Assembly (NCBI GenBank): GCA_963933975.1
Contig: CAWVWE010000001.1
Span: 1-64,000, forward strand
Reading direction: 5' to 3'
DNA length: 64,000 nt
From: UBA10364 sp905182675
GTDB lineage: Bacteria > Bacteroidota > Bacteroidia > Flavobacteriales > Schleiferiaceae
Numbering within the stretch: position 1 is the stretch's first letter; every line of letters begins with the position of its first letter. The translations under genes were made by a program, and so were the position numbers. The notes under the pieces were generated by a model that searched no databases, was not told where the DNA came from, and saw only the letters and a list, made by a program, of their open reading frames with translations. Positions 1-9,593 of this stretch are shown one piece after another.

Positions 1-63
1 TATCCGTGTATTTCAATAACAATTATTAACCATAAATATTACTAACCACAAAAAACAATTAAC

Positions 64-1398
64 ATGAAAAAATTCTACGCTTTAATGATGTTCTGTTTGC
101 CTATGCTTGCATTCACGCAGACTTCAAAAGACGTTACGTTTATCGTTGATATGCGTGACAACACTTCCTCGTACACAACAGTGCACTTGAACGGTGATTT
201 CAACAGCTGGTGTGGTACTTGTAACCCTATGTCTGATGCTGATGGTGATTCAGTATGGACTGTTACATTGCCATTGTCAGTTGATTCTATGGAGTACAAG
301 TTTACTCTAGACGGATGGACAGGTCAAGAAAATTTGACTTCAGGTACTGCTTGTACTAAAACTTCTGGTGCTTACACCAACCGTTTTGCTGTTTTATCAA
401 ATGACACCATCCTTGATGGTGTAGCTTGGGAATCTTGTGATGCAAAAGCAGGAAAGTTATACATGACCTTCCAAGTAAACATGGGATACCAAACAGTTGA
501 TACAACGGGTGTCTTCATCGCTGGTGGAGGTAACTTCGGAAATCCAGGTGACAACGAAATGTTGCCTATTGGTGATAGTGTGTATTCATTTACAATGTCT
601 GCTGATACTGGTTTCAACTCTGATTTTACTTTCTCTAACGGCGATGACACAGGTTGGGGACAGAAAGAAAACATTGTAGGAAAGCCTTGTGCTGTTGCTC
701 CTTATAGTGATCGTACAATTCCTGGTCCTATATACAGCGATTACCGTTTGACTACTTGTTTCGGCGAGTGTACTACTGACGGTACTTGTCCAGTTCCTGC
801 AGTTCCAGTTGACGTTACTTTCCATTCAGATCGTAACTCTGTTGCTGGTACTTTCACAACGGCGTATGTTTCAGGTACAATCAACGGATGGAGCGGTAAC
901 GCTAATCCTATGACTGATGATGATGGTGACGGTGTTTACACTGCAACGTTATCGTTATTACCAGGTAACTACGAGTTCAAGTTTACAGCTGATGACTGGG
1001 CTATACAAGAGAACTTGGATCCAGCTACGCTTGATTCTACTTGTACGTTAACTACTGGTGCGTTCACAAACCGTTACATGTCTATTGGTATGGCTGATAC
1101 AGTTTTACCAATTCAGTGTTGGGAAGAGTGTGGTCCTTGTGCGGGAATAGGAATGGAAGAGGTTACTGCTGACTTTATTGTTAAGCCAAATCCAGCTTCT
1201 GACGTATTGTTCATTGAGAACACTACGGGTACTGTTTCAACAGTTTCTGTTTACAACGTAACAGGTGCTAAAGTATTGGCTGATCAAACATTCCAAGCTG
1301 AGGCTAGAATGGATGTATCAGCATTGCCACGTGGCATGTACATCGTTCGTATCCAAAATGGATCTACGGAGCGTGTAGTACGCGTTGCATTGAAATAA
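64..1398 (+). CDS. Secreted three-repeat binding protein with T9SS sorting domain
   Basis: A 444-residue exported protein with an N-terminal signal peptide ending near the AFTQ residues. Three repeats of about 110 residues follow (roughly 22-125, 130-240 and 250-360). Repeats 1 and 3 share an NG..N.W...NPM.D.DGD pattern followed by a YEFKFT/MEYKFT strand, resembling the E-set/CBM48-CBM20-like beta-sandwich folds of glucan-binding modules; repeat 2 is more diverged. Each repeat has paired cysteines that could form disulfides. Residues about 372-444 (KPNPASD ... GMYIVRI ... VALK) form a type A T9SS C-terminal sorting domain, so the protein should cross the outer membrane and be anchored or released at the surface. 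Position next to a glycanase regulator and GH5/GH3 enzymes suggests polysaccharide binding, which is inference. No catalytic motif is visible. Confidence 0.85.
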   Translation: MKKFYALMMFCLPMLAFTQTSKDVTFIVDMRDNTSSYTTVHLNGDFNSWCGTCNPMSDADGDSVWTVTLPLSVDSMEYKFTLDGWTGQENLTSGTACTKTSGAYTNRFAVLSNDTILDGVAWESCDAKAGKLYMTFQVNMGYQTVDTTGVFIAGGGNFGNPGDNEMLPIGDSVYSFTMSADTGFNSDFTFSNGDDTGWGQKENIVGKPCAVAPYSDRTIPGPIYSDYRLTTCFGECTTDGTCPVPAVPVDVTFHSDRNSVAGTFTTAYVSGTINGWSGNANPMTDDDGDGVYTATLSLLPGNYEFKFTADDWAIQENLDPATLDSTCTLTTGAFTNRYMSIGMADTVLPIQCWEECGPCAGIGMEEVTADFIVKPNPASDVLFIENTTGTVSTVSVYNVTGAKVLADQTFQAEARMDVSALPRGMYIVRIQNGSTERVVRVALK

Positions 1399-1430
1399 TC
1401 ACTTACCAAAATGGTTAGTAAGTAAGTGAG

Positions 1431-1460
1431 GGGGACCCAGTTTTGGGTCCCCTTTTCATT
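1431..1460 (+). terminator. Rho-independent terminator after the binding-protein gene
   Basis: A perfect 9-bp stem GGGGACCCA / TGGGTCCCC (1431-1439 with 1444-1452) with a 4-nt loop is followed by TTTTCATTTTG. It lies 33 bp after the stop codon and 24 bp before the next start, so it separates the two genes. Confidence 0.85.
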
Positions 1461-1475
1461 TTGTAAATTCACGAA

Positions 1476-4289
1476 ATGTTTCGACTCCTTCTTCTTTTTG
1501 CACTTGCAAGTCCAACCTTACTATGGGGACAGAACATTAGTCACGTAGGCTCCTCGGAGGGGCTACTTCATCCTACAGTGTATGACATTGTTCAAGATCC
1601 ATATGGTTTCGTTTGGATAGGTACCAGGGGAGGTCTATACAGATATAATGAAGGACAGGCTAAGGAGTTTTCTTTTTTAGATTCCACTTCTGTTAGGAGG
1701 TCTAGAAATGTGCAGAGCCTTCTTGTTACTCAAGACTCTACGTTATTGATTGGCCTGCAACGGGGGGGAGTTGTGCATTATGACCTCACTACCTTGAGGC
1801 CATTTCCCGAAGAATCACTGCCAGCATTGCCTGGCTTACCTACAGTTATAGGGTCTTATGAGGATCGTTTTGAAACTATTTGGCTGGGTACCTCAGGTGA
1901 TGGGGTTTTTTACTTGCCTAAGGGGCGGAGTGAATGGGTCAAAATAGAGTCTAATGAGTATAATGGTTCCCTCGAATATTGTTTCGAATTCGTAGAGCAG
2001 GGAGATACGCTGTGGTTTGCCACTGCAGGTGAACAACTACTATATTATAAGTATAGCAGCAAGTCCTTGAGCCATATTCCTACGTCACAGAATATGTCAT
2101 CCTTCAAAAAGGCCATTGATATCCAAGGCGATCGAATGGTCATAGGGGTTGGGGATCAAGGTGTATTTGAACTGATTGATGGAGAATTGATTAATTTAAA
2201 TATCCCTGTAAATAATGCTTTTGATGTAGCCATTAATAATGATGACACTTGGGTTTCAACGGATGGTGACGGTATTTTCGTTGCTCATAGTTCGGGCATT
2301 GACGTTTATTCTAAGCAGGATCCTTACAACGAGATATTAACCGATCAATTTTATAATATCCATGAAATTTATGACTCCTATTGGTTTGGAACATTTAACG
2401 GTGGTGTAGCGGTTATTCCTAAAGAAAGTAATGAACTAACGAAGCTAAGAAAGCCAGCCTCGTTTACGTACTCGAGTATACAAAGCGCTATCAGTATGTC
2501 ATCTCTTGGTGATCAGTTTTGGGTTGGCTTTGATGGTGACGGCTTGGTACAGTATCAAGGCGATAAAGACAACTTGACGCCTATCATCCCTTCTGAGAGT
2601 TATATTCCAAAGGTGATCACAGCGTTGCACTCTCAACACTCAAATAGTATTTGGCTAGGATCTTTTACGGAGGGGCTCTTTAAATACGCGGAGAATGGTG
2701 AATTACTAGACCACTACCTGCCATATACCCCAACGGCTAGGGGATTGAAACATGCCAGTATTTGGTCATTAGAATCGACATATGGTGACAGTTTATGGGT
2801 AGGAACACTCGCAGGACTTCAACTTTTTAACGGAGAATTATTTACAACCCCTTTCAGCGAGGAGCAAATGCGAGGCAGGGTGATCATGGACTTGGAATTT
2901 GACGGTGTTGACCTTTGGATCGGCACAGAATTTCATGGACTGTATCGCGTTGACATTCGAGGTGAAATCACCCATTACCCTTTAGGTAATCCAATACTCG
3001 ATTTACTCGCTTTCCAAGACCATTTGATCATAGGTATGGAAGGTGGTGGAATTCTCGCCTTTCATGGCAGCAGCATAGACACTATCGTGTCTGATGAGGA
3101 TTATATTACTTGTTATGGGTTAACAGAACATGATGGTCTGGCTTATGCGACGACCAGTATAGGTTTATTGAAGTTGACATACCATGATTCACTAGGCTGG
3201 GGAAATGAGGTTATTCAGGAATTAGATGAGTTGCAAATAGGCTTGTTTAATAGGAAGACACTTAGCTCCCATCAAGGAAAACTGATGATTGGAGGCACGA
3301 GCGGTATAGCGCAGTTTGAGACAGCAAGCCGAGGCTCTGAACCTACGTCCGATCTGATCATGACTAACGTACTGGTGGATAACCAAGACATTCACAGCGC
3401 AATGATTAATAGCTCACAAGATCGCGTTCCTTTTATCGAAATTTCTCCAGGGACAAATACGCTTCAGTTTTTGTTTGAAGTGATGAGCCCTAATCGGATG
3501 AATGGCGTAGAATGCTCTTACAGAATTAAGGAGGCAGGAAATGTTTGGATAAATCTAGCCCCCAACGAGCGTTCTTTTATTGTACGCGAATTACCGCCAG
3601 GTAATTACTCTATTGAGGTTACAGCTAAATTCAATAACCAGCAAGGAACATCACTCTTTATCCCGGTTAAAATTAATGCTTTCGTTTGGCAGCAAAAATG
3701 GTTTCAGCTTTCAATTGTTGGTGTAATCTTTTTAATACTCCTGCTATTTATTTGGCTCTACCAAGACAGACAGCTACGCGCGACAAGACTTAAGCTCGTC
3801 GAGATAGAGCGTGAACTTCTTGAGGTTAAAGCGACAGACTTAGAGGTTAAGTCAAAGCAACAAAGCTCGGAATTAAGTTTCCAGTTACTCAAGACATCAA
3901 GCAGACTGGAGCTATTGAACACGTTCAAGCAGCGTCTGAGTACTGAATTGAACAAGTCTAATCGTTCACCAGAAACGAACAAGTTGCTTCAAGAGCTTAT
4001 TCGAGAGATGAATAGGGAGCTTCAAAGTGAAAATTACTGGGATCACTTTGAGCGAAATTATAAGGATTTGCATGAAGAATTCTCCCAAGTTGTGATTTCT
4101 AAGTATCCAAGTCTTACCAAGGGAGAGATCAGGCTTTGTTACCTGATCAGAGAGAAGATGAATAACAAGGAAATTTCTACAGTTCTCAATGTGAGTCTAT
4201 CGGCTACAGAGAAGGCGAAATATAGACTTAAGAAAAAAATAGGATTAGAAAAGAATGATGCCTTGGATCGATTTATCCAGGAAATATAG
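1476..4289 (+). CDS. Periplasmic beta-propeller sensor with cytoplasmic LuxR-type HTH
   Basis: A 937-residue one-component sensor of the Bacteroidota SusR/hybrid-sensor-like architecture. It has a signal peptide (ends near LLWGQ), then many Reg_prop beta-propeller blades (repeated IWLG/LWVGT/FGTFNGG patterns, about residues 20-630). A Y_Y_Y-type beta-sandwich follows (about 650-735), then one membrane helix (about 741-761), a charged coiled coil, and a C-terminal LuxR/GerE-like helix-turn-helix (about 870-937, with LTKGEIRLCYLI and NNKEISTVLNVS). No histidine kinase or receiver domain is present, so ligand binding outside the inner membrane would act directly on the DNA-binding domain. The downstream GH5 and GH3 genes suggest it senses a glucan oligosaccharide and controls them; the ligand is inference. 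Confidence 0.85.
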   Translation: MFRLLLLFALASPTLLWGQNISHVGSSEGLLHPTVYDIVQDPYGFVWIGTRGGLYRYNEGQAKEFSFLDSTSVRRSRNVQSLLVTQDSTLLIGLQRGGVVHYDLTTLRPFPEESLPALPGLPTVIGSYEDRFETIWLGTSGDGVFYLPKGRSEWVKIESNEYNGSLEYCFEFVEQGDTLWFATAGEQLLYYKYSSKSLSHIPTSQNMSSFKKAIDIQGDRMVIGVGDQGVFELIDGELINLNIPVNNAFDVAINNDDTWVSTDGDGIFVAHSSGIDVYSKQDPYNEILTDQFYNIHEIYDSYWFGTFNGGVAVIPKESNELTKLRKPASFTYSSIQSAISMSSLGDQFWVGFDGDGLVQYQGDKDNLTPIIPSESYIPKVITALHSQHSNSIWLGSFTEGLFKYAENGELLDHYLPYTPTARGLKHASIWSLESTYGDSLWVGTLAGLQLFNGELFTTPFSEEQMRGRVIMDLEFDGVDLWIGTEFHGLYRVDIRGEITHYPLGNPILDLLAFQDHLIIGMEGGGILAFHGSSIDTIVSDEDYITCYGLTEHDGLAYATTSIGLLKLTYHDSLGWGNEVIQELDELQIGLFNRKTLSSHQGKLMIGGTSGIAQFETASRGSEPTSDLIMTNVLVDNQDIHSAMINSSQDRVPFIEISPGTNTLQFLFEVMSPNRMNGVECSYRIKEAGNVWINLAPNERSFIVRELPPGNYSIEVTAKFNNQQGTSLFIPVKINAFVWQQKWFQLSIVGVIFLILLLFIWLYQDRQLRATRLKLVEIERELLEVKATDLEVKSKQQSSELSFQLLKTSSRLELLNTFKQRLSTELNKSNRSPETNKLLQELIREMNRELQSENYWDHFERNYKDLHEEFSQVVISKYPSLTKGEIRLCYLIREKMNNKEISTVLNVSLSATEKAKYRLKKKIGLEKNDALDRFIQEI

Positions 4290-4375
4290 GGTATGTCTTG
4301 GTATTGTCTTGTTATACAATGACTGATTTTTTGAATGAAAACATCATATTCGATCTGAAAAAAACAATAAGAATC

Positions 4376-7111
4376 ATGAAGAGTTCAAACTATAAATCCT
4401 TCCTCGTCCTCTTATCATTGGTGGTTTTTCAATCCACCGCATGGTCGCAGAATTATGTACATGCTAATGGCAAAGCCATTGTTGAGGGTAACGGTGATAC
4501 CTTGATCATTCGGGCTATGGGTGTAGGTGGATGGATGGTCCAGGAGGGCTACATGCTACAGACGGCCTCCTTCGCGAGCCCCCAGCACAAGATTAAGGAC
4601 ACGATAGAAGCCTTAATTGGTTCAACAGCAACGGATGCTTTTTATGATGCGTGGTTGACCAACCATTTCAATAAAGCAGACGTGGATTCATTAGCCGCCT
4701 GGGGATTCAATGCTATTCGTATTGCCATGCACTACAACTTATTTACGCTCCCCATTGAAGACGAGCCAATTCAAGGTCAAAACACCTGGCTTACGAAAGG
4801 GTTTTATCTTCTTGACTCTGCAGTAGAATGGAGTAGACAAAACGATATCTATGTAATATTGGATTTGCATGCAGCCCCCGGTGGTCAGGGTTATGATTCT
4901 GGAATTAGTGATTACGACCCTACTAAACCATCTTTGTGGGAGAGCGCATTCAATAGATCTAAAACAGCGGCACTTTGGAAGAAATTGGCAGAGCGATACG
5001 CTACGGATACGGTTATTGCGGGCTATGATTTAATTAATGAGCCCAACTGGAATCTTCCAGGAGGCACAGCCCTTAGGGCGATTTATGAGGACATCACGGA
5101 TAGTATACGCTCTGTAGATACCAACCATATTATTTTCATAGAAGGGAATTGGTTTGCAAATACGTTCACAGGCCTCACGCCGCCGTGGGACAACAACATG
5201 GCTTATTCTCCGCACAAGTATTGGTCTCCAGTAAACAGCACCGCGGATATTCAATATGGCTTAGACTTGCGCGATACATATGGTGTTCCTATATGGTTTG
5301 GTGAGACAGGTGAGAACTCTAATGCTTGGTACACAAGTTTGATTGAAATTATGGAGAACAATGGTGTAGGTTGGGCTTGGTGGCCTCTTAAGAAAATCGA
5401 GACCATAAATGCTCCGTTGTCTATTACTAAATCAAGCGCTTACCAAGGTCTATTGAATTATTGGAGCGGACAAACCTCTACGCCCCCCAGTGTAGCTTCA
5501 GCAACAGCAACATTAATGCAATTAACTACAGATTTAAAGGCAGAGAATTGCACCTATAATCGTGGTGTGATAGATGCTATGTTCCGTCAAATTAACGATA
5601 CGGTTGCACTACCCTGGAAAGACCACTATATCCCCGGGGTCATACACGCTTCAGAATATGACATGGGGCCTATAGGAGTGGCTTATTATGATACAGAGTC
5701 GTACCAATTAAACCCTCCGTCCTCTTGGAACTCTGGCTGGACGTACCGCAACGACGGTGTGGATATCGAAAACTTTTACGACCAAGTGAACGACAATGGC
5801 TACAAGGTTGGCTTCATAGACACGGACGACTGGATGAATTATACGGTGAATGTCGCTGAGGACAGTGTTTATACCATAAATGTTCGCCAGGGCTGCAGCG
5901 GTTCCACTGGAGGAAATTTTTATTTTGAGGCGGATGGTGTCCGCATTACTCCGAATTACTATACCACAAACACAGGGAGTTGGAATATTATGGCGAACAA
6001 GGCCATTCCCAATGTCATTCTGTCTAAGAGTGATAGATCAGTTAAATTCGTCGCGAATGGTGGTGGCTTTAATGTAACGAGCTTTGAGTTTATCGCAACA
6101 GGAAGCACCTCCTCTATAACGGCAGAATACGTTCATTCTAGAACAAGATCAAGCACCTGGATTGAGGTGCAAACGAACAAGCCTGTTGATACCCTAAACT
6201 TAGGAGCCATTTCATCTTATGCCGTTACTGTGAATGGCTCAGCAGTGAGTGTTTTACAGTTAAAACCTAGCCCAAATAATTCTAGGAGCTTTTTGGTTGA
6301 AGTGGCCCAAGCGATGACATTCTTAGATGAGATTAAAATCTCCTACAGCGGAACCTCCTTAAAGGCAGTGGACGGAACATTGGTTCAGGGGTTCACACTG
6401 GAGTTGGTAGAAAATCTTTTGCCAACGGTTCAGGTCATCCCGGGTAAAATTGAAGCGGAGGCTTATACCTCTATGCAGGGTATTTCCGTTGAGAACACAA
6501 GTGACCTTGGTGGTGGACAGAATATTGCATACTTAGACCAAGGTGATTATATCATTTATGATGTGAAGGTGCTTAACAGCAATTCCTATGAAGTCCTGTA
6601 TAGACATGCTTCTGAAAGTCAAGGTGCGCTACAGCTTCAATTACTAGATACTTCTGGTGCCCTTATTTCTAATTTGCACTACGCTACACTATTGTCTACC
6701 GGCGGATGGCAGAATTGGCAGACCACCAGTTTCTCCACAGGACCTTTAACGGCGGGAGATTATAAATTGAAAGTAGATATATTACAAGCACCATTTAATT
6801 TGAATTGGTTTGAATTTGTCCCAAGTATAAATATTACTGAAGCAGCCTTAGAGCCTGATCATGGCGGCTTGCGTGTATATCCTAACCCTTCCGTAGATCG
6901 TTTAACTGTTCAATATGACTGGGATCCGTCTTTGACGTATGGGATATTTATGTATGATTTAGGGGGAAAGTTATGGTATAAAATGACGGAACAAACGATG
7001 CAAGGACCCTTGGAACTTTCCACCTCTAATATTCCTAATGGATCCTATGTGATCACTGTAACTACTGCCGATGGGAAACGTTTTTCAAAACAGGTCTCGG
7101 TTCTGCATTAA
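4376..7111 (+). CDS. Secreted GH5 glycanase with two CBM6 modules and T9SS domain
   Basis: An endo- or exo-glucanase of family GH5. I chose the start at 4376 (MKSSNYKS) because it gives a clean signal peptide ending near AWSQ; an in-frame ATG at 4298 would add 26 residues before it. The GH5 barrel covers about residues 20-360, with the acid/base in LINEPNW (Glu222) and the nucleophile in WFGETGEN (Glu310). A CBM6-like module follows (about 420-575, with DTDDWMNYTV), then an Ig-like spacer (about 580-690). A second CBM6 is at about 685-818 (KIEAEAYTSM ... YLDQGDYI), and the T9SS sorting domain is at about 828-911 (VYPNPSVDRL ... GSYVITV). CBM6 with GH5 commonly targets beta-1,3- or beta-1,4-glucans; the substrate cannot be fixed from sequence alone. 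It lies 86 bp after the regulator gene. Confidence 0.88.
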   Translation: MKSSNYKSFLVLLSLVVFQSTAWSQNYVHANGKAIVEGNGDTLIIRAMGVGGWMVQEGYMLQTASFASPQHKIKDTIEALIGSTATDAFYDAWLTNHFNKADVDSLAAWGFNAIRIAMHYNLFTLPIEDEPIQGQNTWLTKGFYLLDSAVEWSRQNDIYVILDLHAAPGGQGYDSGISDYDPTKPSLWESAFNRSKTAALWKKLAERYATDTVIAGYDLINEPNWNLPGGTALRAIYEDITDSIRSVDTNHIIFIEGNWFANTFTGLTPPWDNNMAYSPHKYWSPVNSTADIQYGLDLRDTYGVPIWFGETGENSNAWYTSLIEIMENNGVGWAWWPLKKIETINAPLSITKSSAYQGLLNYWSGQTSTPPSVASATATLMQLTTDLKAENCTYNRGVIDAMFRQINDTVALPWKDHYIPGVIHASEYDMGPIGVAYYDTESYQLNPPSSWNSGWTYRNDGVDIENFYDQVNDNGYKVGFIDTDDWMNYTVNVAEDSVYTINVRQGCSGSTGGNFYFEADGVRITPNYYTTNTGSWNIMANKAIPNVILSKSDRSVKFVANGGGFNVTSFEFIATGSTSSITAEYVHSRTRSSTWIEVQTNKPVDTLNLGAISSYAVTVNGSAVSVLQLKPSPNNSRSFLVEVAQAMTFLDEIKISYSGTSLKAVDGTLVQGFTLELVENLLPTVQVIPGKIEAEAYTSMQGISVENTSDLGGGQNIAYLDQGDYIIYDVKVLNSNSYEVLYRHASESQGALQLQLLDTSGALISNLHYATLLSTGGWQNWQTTSFSTGPLTAGDYKLKVDILQAPFNLNWFEFVPSINITEAALEPDHGGLRVYPNPSVDRLTVQYDWDPSLTYGIFMYDLGGKLWYKMTEQTMQGPLELSTSNIPNGSYVITVTTADGKRFSKQVSVLH

Positions 7112-7180
7112 GAAATAAGCGTCAAAATTGGGTTTTATTCAGTTTTGCATGCATGTAGTTTGTCCAATGATTGTCCGGCA

Positions 7181-7211
7181 TTGATCCCTTGGTATAAGCT
7201 GGTTATGTTTG
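7181..7211 (+). promoter_or_regulatory. Bacteroidota-type promoter for the GH3 gene
   Basis: TTG at 7181-7183 and TATGTTTG at 7204-7211 match the -33 TTG and -7 TAnnTTTG elements with a 20-nt spacer. Transcription would start near 7218, about 60 nt before the GH3 start codon, so this gene can be expressed separately from the GH5 gene. Confidence 0.6.
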
Positions 7212-7280
7212 AACTTTAGCACTAGACAAGAAAGTCGTAAAGTGACTCCCTGTGGGTCGTAGATTATTTAAAAAGATATC

Positions 7281-9512
7281 ATGAGAAATGTATTATTCCT
7301 AGCAGCAAGTCTTTCCATTGTATGGACAAGTTGTTCTTCACCTGAGGCACAATCAGATGATGCTGTGGGTGACTTAATGTCTAAAATGTCTTTAGATGAA
7401 AAGGTGGGCGAAATGACGCAGTTAACCATCTGGCCACTTTTAGAAGCAGATGATGATGGGCTACTGATGCCGCAACGTGGAGACAGTACAAAACTCTATG
7501 ACGCACTTGTAAATCACCATGTAGGTAGTATTTTGAACGTAGAGGCACACGATTATACCGTAGATCAATGGACAGAATTACACAAATTGATTGCAAGCAT
7601 CTCCTCGTTAAAGCCGAATAAAATACCCGTTCTGTATGGTATAGACGCCATTCATGGTATTAATTATACCAAAGGAGCTACCCTGTATCCACAACAGATT
7701 GGTCAAGCCGCCGCTTGGGATACCTTAATGGCAAAGACTATTGGTGAGCAAACGGCTATCGAAACTCGCATATCGGGTATACCATGGGCCTTTTCTCCAG
7801 TGCTTGATGTTGCTAGAGATCCAAGGTGGCCAAGATTTTGGGAAACTTACGGAGAAAGCACTGTCTTAGCTTCATGGATGGGAGCCTCTTATACCCGAGG
7901 AATGCAGGGAACAGACGCTAAAATTGATGACAATCATGTCGCAGTTAGTTTAAAGCACTTCTTGGGATACAGCGCTTCCGTCACTGGAAAAGATCGTACA
8001 CAGGCTTGGATTGCAGAACGCCAACTAAGAAGGTACTATTTGCCCACATTTGCAGCAGCTATAGATGCTGGAGCTAAAACAGTGATGATCAATAGTGGCG
8101 ATATCAATGGAATTCCTGTACATGCTAGTAAGGAGATCCTTACTGACATCCTTAGAGGCGAATTAGGTTTTGAAGGTATTGCGGTAACCGATTGGGCCGA
8201 TATTCACTATCTATTCAACAGACACCGGGTAGCAAAAGATTACAAAGACGCCGTGGCGATGGCAATCAATGCCGGAATAGACATGAGCATGGTGCCTGAT
8301 GATCTAGATTTTCCAAGATTACTCAAAGAGTGTGTGGAGGAGGGCCTAGTTCCAATGTCCAGAATTAACGAAAGTGTCCGTCGCATCCTACAGGTAAAGA
8401 TGGACCTCGGGTTATTTGAAGGTAACGTTCGACCGGATCTGGCATTATTTAATTGCGATGAACATAAAGCCACCGCGCTCAAGGCAGCTCAAAACTCCTT
8501 AGTGCTACTGAAAAACAAGAATGTATTGCCATTGAAAAAGGCCCCACTTGTTACTGGCCCTACTGCCAATAGCCTTATACCACTGAACGGTGCTTGGTCA
8601 CACAGCTGGCAAGGTGACAATCCAGGCTTAGCTAATACAGGAAAAGTACCAACTATTGCAGAGGCCATGGAAGCCCGTGGAGCGACCTACTACACTTCTG
8701 GAGAGGACATCAATGTTTGGGAGCCCACAGGTAGGCTTCGCACGGCTTCATTAAAGGGTGAAACCGTGGTTGTTGCTTTTGGCGAATGGTCTTATTGTGA
8801 AGGGGTTGGAGATATAGAGGACATGTTCCTTCCTGCTGCCCAGTATGAAATGATCAAAGACATCAAAGAAAGAGGAGCGACAGTTGTCGGTGTAATGACC
8901 GCAGGTCGTCCAAGGAATATTCGTGATGTTGAGCAATACTTTGACGCGTTATTATACGCCCCGTTGCCGGGTGATTTCGGTGGTGAAGCCATTGCGGGTG
9001 CGTTATTTGGAGAGTTCAACCCATCAGGAAAGTTGCCATTTACGTTTCCACGTCAGCCTTCTACTCACATCACTTTTGACCACAGGGTTGCAGATGCAAT
9101 GAGTGTTGCCGCTGGGCCTTCTGGAGACAAAGGGACCGCATCGTTTGGTCCACAGTTTGAGTTTGGACATGGTTTGAGTTATACGTCTTGGTCTGTAACT
9201 TCTGCGTTAGTGAACGCGGAGGTTAACGAAGAATTGGTTGTGAATATCACCATCTCTAATACCGGGAGCATGTCAGGTAAGCACACGGTTCCTATTTACT
9301 ATGAAGATCTCGTGGCCAGTATAGTGCCAAGTGTTAAAAATCTCTGTGCCTTTGCTCAGGTAGATTTAGTACCAGGTGAACAATCTGTCATTGAACTGCG
9401 AATTCCACGCGAACGTTTTGCCTTAGTGGATGCCTCTAACAAATGGGTCGTGGAAGAAGGTGATATGAAATTAATGGTGGGTGAGGAAGTTCATGATTTT
9501 GTGATCAAGTAA
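7281..9512 (+). CDS. bglX: GH3 family beta-glucosidase lipoprotein
   Basis: A 743-residue family GH3 enzyme expected to release glucose from the non-reducing ends of beta-glucan oligosaccharides. The N-terminus ends in a lipobox (VWTSC), so it is probably membrane-anchored in the periplasm or at the cell surface. The first domain carries GIDAIHGINY and the nucleophile motif AVTDWAD (Asp304). The second alpha/beta domain and a C-terminal fibronectin-III-like domain (about 640-743, with GHGLSYT before it) complete the usual three-domain BglX layout. With the secreted GH5 enzyme upstream it forms a simple two-step degradation route: the GH5 product is finished by this enzyme. The exact linkage preference (beta-1,3 or beta-1,4) is unknown. 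Confidence 0.9.
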   Translation: MRNVLFLAASLSIVWTSCSSPEAQSDDAVGDLMSKMSLDEKVGEMTQLTIWPLLEADDDGLLMPQRGDSTKLYDALVNHHVGSILNVEAHDYTVDQWTELHKLIASISSLKPNKIPVLYGIDAIHGINYTKGATLYPQQIGQAAAWDTLMAKTIGEQTAIETRISGIPWAFSPVLDVARDPRWPRFWETYGESTVLASWMGASYTRGMQGTDAKIDDNHVAVSLKHFLGYSASVTGKDRTQAWIAERQLRRYYLPTFAAAIDAGAKTVMINSGDINGIPVHASKEILTDILRGELGFEGIAVTDWADIHYLFNRHRVAKDYKDAVAMAINAGIDMSMVPDDLDFPRLLKECVEEGLVPMSRINESVRRILQVKMDLGLFEGNVRPDLALFNCDEHKATALKAAQNSLVLLKNKNVLPLKKAPLVTGPTANSLIPLNGAWSHSWQGDNPGLANTGKVPTIAEAMEARGATYYTSGEDINVWEPTGRLRTASLKGETVVVAFGEWSYCEGVGDIEDMFLPAAQYEMIKDIKERGATVVGVMTAGRPRNIRDVEQYFDALLYAPLPGDFGGEAIAGALFGEFNPSGKLPFTFPRQPSTHITFDHRVADAMSVAAGPSGDKGTASFGPQFEFGHGLSYTSWSVTSALVNAEVNEELVVNITISNTGSMSGKHTVPIYYEDLVASIVPSVKNLCAFAQVDLVPGEQSVIELRIPRERFALVDASNKWVVEEGDMKLMVGEEVHDFVIK

Positions 9513-9530
9513 TCCTTACCATCTATATCA

Positions 9531-9582
9531 TTACATAAAAACCCCCCATGAGGCAGTGCCACGTGGGGGGTTTTTATGTAAA
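9531..9582. terminator. Bidirectional terminator between convergent genes
   Basis: A long perfect stem, TTACATAAAAACCCCCCA (9531-9548) against its complement at 9565-9582 (allowing the T at 9564 as stem base), encloses a loop of about 15 nt. A-run on one side and T-run on the other make it functional on both strands, for the GH3 gene (+) and the peptidase gene (-). Confidence 0.85.
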
Positions 9583-9593
9583 TCAAACATGTT

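Noticed and set aside
1401..1426. ACTTAC ... GTAAGT-like repeat resembling the TetR half-sites
   Set aside because: The arms are separated by 10 or more bases and imperfect, and the site lies between a stop codon and a terminator, far from the efflux genes; likely a chance or terminator-associated match.
4298..4375. N-terminal extension of the GH5 gene
   Set aside because: The extra 26 residues are polar and precede a textbook signal peptide, so the later ATG is preferred.
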